From assembly GCF_028372415.1 (NCBI RefSeq), contig NC_092872.1:282103206-282167205 (forward strand): 64,000 bases of DNA. The letters are read 5' to 3'. A program made the translations under genes and the position numbers. Positions 28,201 through 37,200 of this stretch are shown here, in pieces. The stretch's first letter is position 1, and each line of letters starts with the position of its first letter. The notes under the pieces are model-generated. The model was given only the letters and a program-made list of their open reading frames with translations, had not been told where the DNA came from and ran no database searches. Source of the stretch: Notamacropus eugenii (Eukaryota; Chordata; Mammalia; Diprotodontia; Macropodidae).

Positions 28201-31200
28201 CCCTGAGGCCCCCCAGTCATCAGTGGCAGGAGAGTCACTCTGTGGAGAGCCCAGCCACCACACTGCCAAGACTGCATGGATGGGCTACAGGCCCCTCCAA
28301 AAACAGTAAACTTTTGTTCTTCTGTCACCAGTGCTGAGAATACAGTAGATGCTTAATAATAGGAACCTGTTCTTGCCTAGATACCTCCTCCACCTGTTGC
28401 CTGTCACTGCACCATTTTGTCCTGCCTTCTACTTCACCATTCTTGTCTTGGTATCTTCTCTGGCCTGTCAGAGGCCTTCCTCCTGTCTCTTCAGTCTCTA
28501 TGACCAGCCCATCTCCTATGCCATTGTCCATGTCGTCCTCACCTGCCATGCCACTGGGATGCAGGATATCTTGGGGATGAGTGGCAGCCTACTGAGAGTC
28601 ATGGTGCACCCTCTGCCAGTTTTTGTAATTCTAGTTTTTCTGAGGGTCATAGTCAGATAATGACATAGGGTGTGCTATCTGTGTAAGAGGGTTGGTTCTT
28701 TGGAGGTGGTGGGAAGTGGGGAGAGATTGCTTAGGGGTGGTTTCCCAGGGTGATCCCTATTCATTTCTCAGCCCTCCTCACTCACTCTGTGCAGGATTCA
28801 TCCCCAATAGGCTGGTCAATGGATGAGCTGCATTTCCATCTGCAAGTTATGATCTAAGAAAGATTTGTTTTCCCTCTTAAGAGGGTGGTTAAACCTGCCT
28901 CTTACAGTGAAGCAGGTTTCCCTCAAGAAATTGGGGTAGCTTTTTTTTGGCATCCCTGCAGGGAGTCCAACGTCATTTGCAAAGAGGAGCATTTGGAGGC
29001 AGGCGCAGCCTCTCCTGGGAGGTGGCAGACATGGGGCTGGTGGCCATCAGGGGTCATATCCACCAGGGAGCCCTGGAGAGACGTTTTAGGAACAGCCTAA
29101 CCCCAGGGCCACATGCATTCTGATTGGACCAAGAACACAGCGGCATCTGATGCCCTCTGCCCTCGTCAGGCTGTTGTGTGACTGTAAAGATGGGAATCTT
29201 AATGTTCTCATTCACCCCTTGGGTTTTGTTGTAGAGCTCAGGTCCTGACTGATAAATGCTGGCTGTGCGAGGCAGCTCATTCAGTGGGTGGAGGGCTCTC
29301 TGAATTGAGCATTTTCTTCAACTGTCTAAAGTCATTATTCTGAGAAGGGCAGTAGGCATGATCCGCTGGTTCCTCCTCCCAGGCCATCGATTACTATTTG
29401 AAGGCCTTGCGATCCCTGGGCACAAGAGACGTGCACCCCGCGGTGTGGGACTCAGTCAGTTGGGAGCTGTCCACCACTTACTTCACCATGGCAACCCTCC
29501 AGCAGGACTACGCCCCGCTGTCCAGGAAAGCACAGGAGCAGGTAGCTCCTGAATCCTCCCCCAGTACCCTGAGCCCCCTCATCCACCAAGGGCCCCTCAT
29601 TGTCCCCCCTCAGACAGGGTCACTGTAGGTGTCCTCTGACCCTTCTGCCCTGGTCCTCTGCTTGTGCTTTTGGTCTTCCCATGTTCTATGGTGGGTGTGG
29701 CCTGCACAGGGCTACAAAACTCCTCCTGTGCACCCTGCAGGGCCCAGCCCAGTGCAGGACTTTGGGGAAACCCGGGGAGAACAGAGCCAAGGCTCAAGGG
29801 GATACGTGGTGATTATCAAGGCATTTCAGCCTTTCTGTGCAGGTTTGAGCATTTTGTCCTGGTATTTTTTTAATAGGTTGAGAAGGAAGTTAGTGAAGCG
29901 ATGATGAAATCCCTCAAATACTGTGATGTAGACACAGCATCAGCACGACAGCCGCTCTGCCAGTACCGGGCTGCAACGATCCATCACCGGCTAGCATCCA
30001 TGTACCACAGCTGCCTGAGGAACCAGGTGGGCCTGCTGGCAGTAGTCAGCTGGGGAGCGGAGCGGGCAGGCATCTTCTTTCCTCAGTTCCTACACGTGTT
30101 GTGTTGTGTTGTGTTGTAGAGAAAGTGGCATGTGCGTAGTTGTCTATTTGGGGTCACAGAAACTGATTCATTGTTTCTTTTCACAGTCCCATTGAATTAC
30201 CATGATGTATGAGGAAGGTCCTCCTTCCTCCCCACTTCTTTTTACAGAAAACATGCCCCTTCTGGGTCCTTTTTAGGAATTGTTTTGAGGCCTCAGGAGA
30301 AGCCAGTGTCCTCAGGGACAGGACTTCACCTCCCCAAGATGAGCTTGCCCTATGGATGCCTTTGGGTGTACAGGACCCAAGCAAGCCCCTCTGTTTCCAA
30401 TGTGCATTTTAGTAGTGAGGTCTGGGATAGTTGGTCATTTCCACAATTTGTTTGCACAGTCGTCATCATTCTCTTGGACAGTGTCTCCAAAGAAAAATTT
30501 TCTGTGTGTGGTTTCCTCCCATAAATCAGCCTTAAAGGTTAGGACTGGAAACCACATACACACCTGCCCAGGAGGTTCTGAAATCCCTTGTGAACTTAAG
30601 GCCTCTGATCACATTGGTTTTATTCCCAGTTTGATTTAGGGCAGTGAATCCCAGCTAGTTCTGATATTTTCCCAAAATAATTTTTTGTTCATACATTTAA
30701 ATAGAACTGAGTGACAAGTAGGGAGAGCCTTTGAGGAGAGAACATTAAGCACAGAGAAGCTGGAAGGGCCGGCCTGTGGTCAGTTTGACCCACCCCTCCC
30801 GGCACCCCTCAGGCTATGGAGAAGTTAGAAACACCCCACCCAGGGGCAATGGGGGGGGGAGGCCAGGACACAAAGCTCTTCAAATGGTTTCTGATTTGAT
30901 TGGTGACCGAATCCCCCATCTTTCCCAGGCTTTGGGACCTCCTCCCTACAGGATCCACATCAGGTGATCACCCCACTTCCTCTTTGGTTTCAGGTCGGGG
31001 ATGAGCACCTCCGTAAGCAGCACCGGGTCTTGGCTGATCTCCATTATGGCAAGGCTGTGAAGCTCTTCCAACTGCTCAAAGATGCTCCGTGTGAGCTGCT
31101 CAGGGTGCAGCTCGAGAGAGTGGCCTTTGCCGAGTTCCAGATGGCAAGTGAGTCTGGGTGGGCCGTCTCCATCGGTGTCCTGTGGGAGGGAGCCCCAGGT

Positions 31201-34200
31201 GGGCCTTGGGTGAAAGGAAGGCCCATTTTTACATTGTCTTCAGGTCAGTTTTTTACCTGCTTCTCTGAAATGAAGCGATTATTTTTGATGCTCTCACAGT
31301 CCTGCAGTCATCAGGGCTAGTCTACTGGCAGTCTTTATATGGCCCTCGGACTGCGCTCCGCCCATACAAATGAAATTGGTTAAAAACTTTCAGGTGGCCA
31401 TCAGAGCAGAAGATGTAGCGCCCTCCTGAAATGAGGGCGTCACAGTCAGCCTCTCTGGGGTCTTTTCCAGCCTCAAGCCCTTCCCAGGAATTACTTCTCA
31501 GCCTGTAGGGCTGTTACATTTTTTCTTTCACTTTGGAATACAGTTGGTTTTCAGACACAATCACTATGGCACATGAATTGTTTAGTGAACTCTTTATGTA
31601 CGTGGTGTAGCTTAGCGCTCCTGCAAATAGATGAACTTCTGCAGAGAGAAAGAGAATGCTTTTACTGTGTACTTAACATCTACCTAGTTCAGCTCCTCTT
31701 GATCCATTGATTTCATTCCCATGGACCTGCTTTAGGGTTATGAAGGTACCTGGAATGGTGGGAGCCAGATCCCCCTCATGACATAGACTAACCATGAGCC
31801 TGGGTGTAGCTCTGAAGGCTAGATTGTGAAGAAAGTGCTGTCTGTCCCCCCCTGGGAGGCCCTGTCCCTGTCCTGAAGTTGAAACCCCAAGGTTTTCACA
31901 CTCCTTTTTGACCTATGGGATCCTTCACTAGAAGGTTCTTTGGGTCAGGGAATCACAGCATCAGAGGGGTGCCAGGGACCTTGGCCACCAGCCTCTGAAA
32001 GGGGAAAACCTCTGCGTTGAGGCAACCTACAGGCCCTTCAGGACAACCCAGCAGGCCTGTCGAGAACTCTTTTTTTATAGCAGAATTGTTCCTTACATCC
32101 AATCTGCATTTGCCCTTTCTGTGACATCCATCCATTTTTCCTGGTCCTGACCATTTAAGAAGCCTTGTCCCTTTTCCCTGAACATGCCTGGTTCCCTCAG
32201 CCAGGCTTCTTGACATGGCCTGAAGGCCCTGGCCCATTTTCCCTGCTTTGCAGTTGGTCCTCTGTACTGAGTAGGCCTCCCTCTTTTGCACAGTGTGTGC
32301 CCTATGACTGGTATGCCTTCCCTTATCTCCCTCTCAGAATATCTACTTTGCTTCAAAGCTCAGTTCAGACAGCAGAGCCTATGCTGAGCACAAGATACAC
32401 AAAGACATGAGTGAACCAGCTTACAGTCTAAGGACCAGACAATATCTCCCTGGCCTAGAACACGCCATTGAGAGACAGAATGATCTCCAGGCACCAGTAG
32501 TGAGGGGAAGCAGAAAGGTTTCCTGTAGAGTTTGTGACTGAGTGAGGCAAGAGGACATTCTGGGCCGGTCTGACACATAGCAGGGGCTTCGTGAAGACTG
32601 GGTGATTTTCACATGTGCGTTGTTGGTCCAAAGAAAGACTGGATGAGAGTGAAGATGATTTAGCAGAGAGTGTCATCCCGGTGAAAATAACTTAGGACAG
32701 ACCTTCTTGTGAGCAGCATCTGTTCCATAATAGATGAGATGTGCCATGCCCCTGGTGTGGCCAGAGCAGCATCCTGCGGGATCAGTTCCTGCCTGAAAGC
32801 CAGTGCACCACTTGGGGAGTGGGTTAATGGAGGAAGCCCGTGGGTTTGAATCCTGCCTAACTTGGTGATCTCAATTCTGTGGCAGTGGTCTCTGTGAAGG
32901 AAGGAAGGATGCGAATGAGTTCCCCTGCATCTTTTTTGTGACCTTGATCAGTCTTGGTGAGCCCAGAGCTCACATTCCTCTGCCCTTTGCCCTTCACAGT
33001 GTTTTCTTGGCTCTGCTTTCTTTGATTTGCCTGGGTTTGCTGAAACCTTCCCTCCTGGGCATTTTTAGGCACAACCTGACTCCTATCAGATCCATCAGGT
33101 TTAACATCGTATTCGTTCAGTGGCTATACAATGTCATGTTCTCATTACCTGGGCCAGAAAAACTGTGTAACACACTTGTCTAATGTTGTAGGTCAGAATA
33201 GCAGTGCAGGAAAATTAAAGACGTTGTCTGGTGCCCTGGATATAATGATGAAGACCGAGCGTGCATTCCAGCTGATGAGGAAGGAGCTCGCGGGTGAGGG
33301 TGACCAGGTCAGTGTTGCTTTGGAGGCACGGAGGGTGGTCCAGGCAGAGGAGCCAGGGCACAGCTGGCACAGCGGTAAACCAGGACAGATGGACTGTGCC
33401 CTTTCTGCAACAGAAATGAGTGGGTTTGCTCTTTAAAAAAAAGATACCTCCCAAGAAACTAGGTCATTCCTCGTCTTGTTGGAATGCTGACTGACAGACC
33501 TTCCCCTTGAGAAGAGATTCTAGCCCTCACTTCCTGCCTCCAGGGACTGGGACTCAAGCCTTTAAAGTGGTTTTTTTTTTCCACTTTGGCTTTATATCAT
33601 GTTCTCCCAGTTGGGTTTTACTTCCAGTTTATTTTATTTAAATAATAGCTTCTTGAAAACAATCCTTAAAAAAAAAAAAAACCTCAGTCCTAGAACAAAG
33701 TTACAAATGCCTTACAAAAATAATTACATAGCTGATTTGATTTCAGTTAAAAATGAAAGCACAGATTTATTCATTGGAGATAAATCTTCCTTTGTGGGCA
33801 GATTGTATCTTTGAGGCGCATAGCAGGGTGCTCATCTCCTAATAAGATGGTTTGACTTCCAAATGGGCCCTTCAAGCTCCTACTTTATCCTAAAGCTTCC
33901 TTTAAAATCTGACTCCTCTGATGTCCCTCGTGGTGATAATTGTACCGATCGTTTATATGATTTCTGACTGACCACATTCAGGAGCTGCAGTTTTTTTATG
34001 GATTAAATTAATTCCCAGCTACAAAGGAAAATGCTATTACAGGAATTCTAATGAATAAGCACGGGAAAGCATCTGCTCTGCACCAGCCACTGTTCTTTTT
34101 CACCATTTGCTGTGCAGATGTTAGTGACATATGTTTTGCAAATAATGTTTTGCCAAATCAAAGTTTATACCAGATCACATTTTGTGAAATCAGAATTTCT

Positions 34201-37200
34201 ACCAGCCACGTCTGGTGGGGCCCAGGTAGACCTTTGCTTCTGCATGTCTGCACCCTAAAGCTCATGATTAGGTGGGTTGTTGTTCTCAGTCATTTGGGAT
34301 CATATGTAACCCTGACGACCCCACTTTGGGTTCTTTTGGCAGAGACACCAGTGGAATTTGCCATCCCTTCTCAGCTTCTTTTTACAGATGAGGAAACTGA
34401 GGCAAACAGGGTTCAGTTCCATGCCCAGGGTCACACGGCTAGAAAGTGGCTGAGGCTGAATTTGATCGAGTCTTCTTGATTGCAGGGCTTGTCCTCTATC
34501 CACCCCACCACCCAGTGCCTTCACTGGTGCATAGGGAAAGTAATTTTCATTATTTTACATGCAGTTAAATGAAGTGTATCATTGTAGCACATTTAGTGAC
34601 CCCTTGAAAACTGCTTGAACCTTGACCAGACAGAACTGGGATCTAAGACCCAAAGGAAGTTAGGGGAAAGAGGCCCATTGACTCTGAACCAGAAGGCCCA
34701 AGCTTGGCCTGGGCAGCCCTGGGGACCATTTCTGACTTGGGGATGACTGTGTGGTAGATGGGTTAGGGTCTTTCTCTGGGCCTCAAGGTCCAGCCCCTTC
34801 CATCAGTAGTTGTCCTCCTTGTGTGAGGAACATCTTAGGATTTTCTGATGAAATGATCTCATCTTGAGGCTCTCCAAAGACCCTTCTCAGAGAAGTGGTG
34901 ACCCAGTCCCTTTCACCACCAAAGTCAGAGCTCTTCCCCCAGCGTCTGTCCACCAAAATTCTTTAGTTTAGACAAACTCTGTGGTGAAATGAGTCCCCAT
35001 TGTCCTTGTCAGAAATTCCCCTCCCAAGAAATGGGGGCAGGGGAATGACGGCAGGACGGGGGGAAGAGGAAGGTAGTGACCATAGTGGCCCTGCCCCCCA
35101 AGAGATGCAGGGAGGCAGGAAGTTGCCACTGCTTCCTTCCTGGGTCCTGGCCCCAGATGTAGACTTGATTGTGAATGGTTCTCCTATACACGGAAGGAAT
35201 CCAGAGCTGACAGGAGGGGGATTCTTTCCTTGTAGAGCAAGAGTGACGAAAGCGCCTCAGCCCCCGACCCCTCAGCTGCTAGTCTCCCTCGAGAAGAGGT
35301 TGTGAAGCTGCTCAGCATCTTTGAATCTCGCCTGGCCTTCCTCCTTTTGCAGTCCATCAAGCTGCTGTCCTCAGCCAAGAAGAAAGTGAGGTCAGTGGAG
35401 GCACGTGGGTATCTGTCCCCAGGCGCAGAATTGGGCATGGGCTTTCTGGAAACCTTTTTAGGAAGCTATTTCCCCATTGTCCTGCAGGCTCTGAGTCTGC
35501 TTTGGGCCGAGCCAACCCCTCCCCTAGGAGCCAGCTGGTCAGTGCGGGCAGCCGTAGAGCTGCCATCTGCCCTGGCTGGTCACAAAGTCACCCTCACAGA
35601 GAGCAGTGACTTCAGTGTTTACTAGTGATTTAAGTGGTTTTTCCAACCATCCCTGGACCTAGTGTTGTCTCACAGACAAGTCTGGGAGCCAGATCTAACA
35701 TGCTTGCTCCCTAGAGGACAATCGGCTGATAGTATATTCATCAAGAGGAAAGGCTTTGCTGCAGTGCCCTTTCATCCCCATGTGATAGAAATGATAACTG
35801 GTGCAGTGGTTTAAGCTTTCAGAGTACTTGATCACAGTTGGTTCATTTGAGCCTCATGCTAGCTCTGTGGACATGGTACAACAGATTCATACCCATTTTA
35901 CAGATGAGGAAACTAAGACTCAGGTGATTAAATGACATGCCCAGGGTTGCATAGCCCGCAGGTGTTACAGGTGGGATTTAGAACCAGATATCCCTAGCAC
36001 TTGTTACCACACAGCACCTGGCCTTTCTCCATGTCTGGGCTGACATAGACACAGTCTAGTTGTTAGTGAGCTCAGATTCTTCCTGGTGTGTCTGTCTGGG
36101 TGCAGGGGCACTGTCACGAAGCGTGAGGTGGGACCCTGGGAACAGGTGGGCCCTCCTGCTCTTGGTACTTTCAGAATCTAAAGGTGGCTGTGGCAACAGT
36201 AGTGAATAGCGCATGTGAGGATGTGCAGATGGCCCCAGGCTGTGTTGTGATACTTGGCTAACAGTCAGGTGTCAGGCACCATGTCTTGTTTTCTCGGTCC
36301 ATGGGCAGTCCCCTGGAGGATCTTGGGGTTTTTCTTGCTGTTGGGGGAGGGGGGATGGCTTTTTTTTTTTTGAGGTTGCTGAGGGTCAGCTTCAGTTATC
36401 TGCCAGACACAGAAATTCTGATTCAGCACATTTGTGGTGATTTTGGCCAAGGTTTGCAAGGTAAACTCAGACTGTTCTTAGGATCCTTTTATTTGGTCGA
36501 TTAGTGCGTTTACATGTTATTTCAAGTGTTATTTGAGTGTTGGCCAGGGAGAAGCTTGGTTTCTAGCGAACATTTTTCTTTATTAACATTCAAATGAAAC
36601 ACTGATCTATAATTCTGTTCATCCAAGAGGGAAATGTGTCACTCCTGAGCCCCTGCGGGGATTGAGGAGGAGGGAACAATCACCATGGATCCCACCAGAC
36701 TCAGGCAGCTTTTGTGAGCCCGCACAAGGCTCGCCACTGGGCTCTGCTGAGCAAGACGTCTTGTCGCATTTTAGCCAGTTAATTCAGACATTTCCGTGGC
36801 ACTTGCAGCTAAGTCAGTCAAGGAAAGTGGATACTGCCCTCATTGTTGTTGAAATGCTGTCTCTTCTGGCAGGTGGCTTATGTAGCATTTCATTTGTCTT
36901 TGCAACATGTATTAATGCTCAGTGTTCAGCAGATTGCTTTGGGATGGCTAGACACTTTGGGCTTTGTTGCTATAACAAAACACTGTCACAGAAATGCAGA
37001 TGACCTTCAAAGCAGTACTTTCTGGGAGAAGTCTTCATGGAGGAACCAAGATTCCATGGGTTTTATCTTGAAGAGACCTGGTCAGATTAGTTAGGAGGAA
37101 AATTTTAAGAACATCAATTGCTCATTTTCTCCAAAAAAGCTATCAGACAATATCCTTTTGCATATTTTAATGAAAATGTTGATGTCCATTAGTCAGGCTG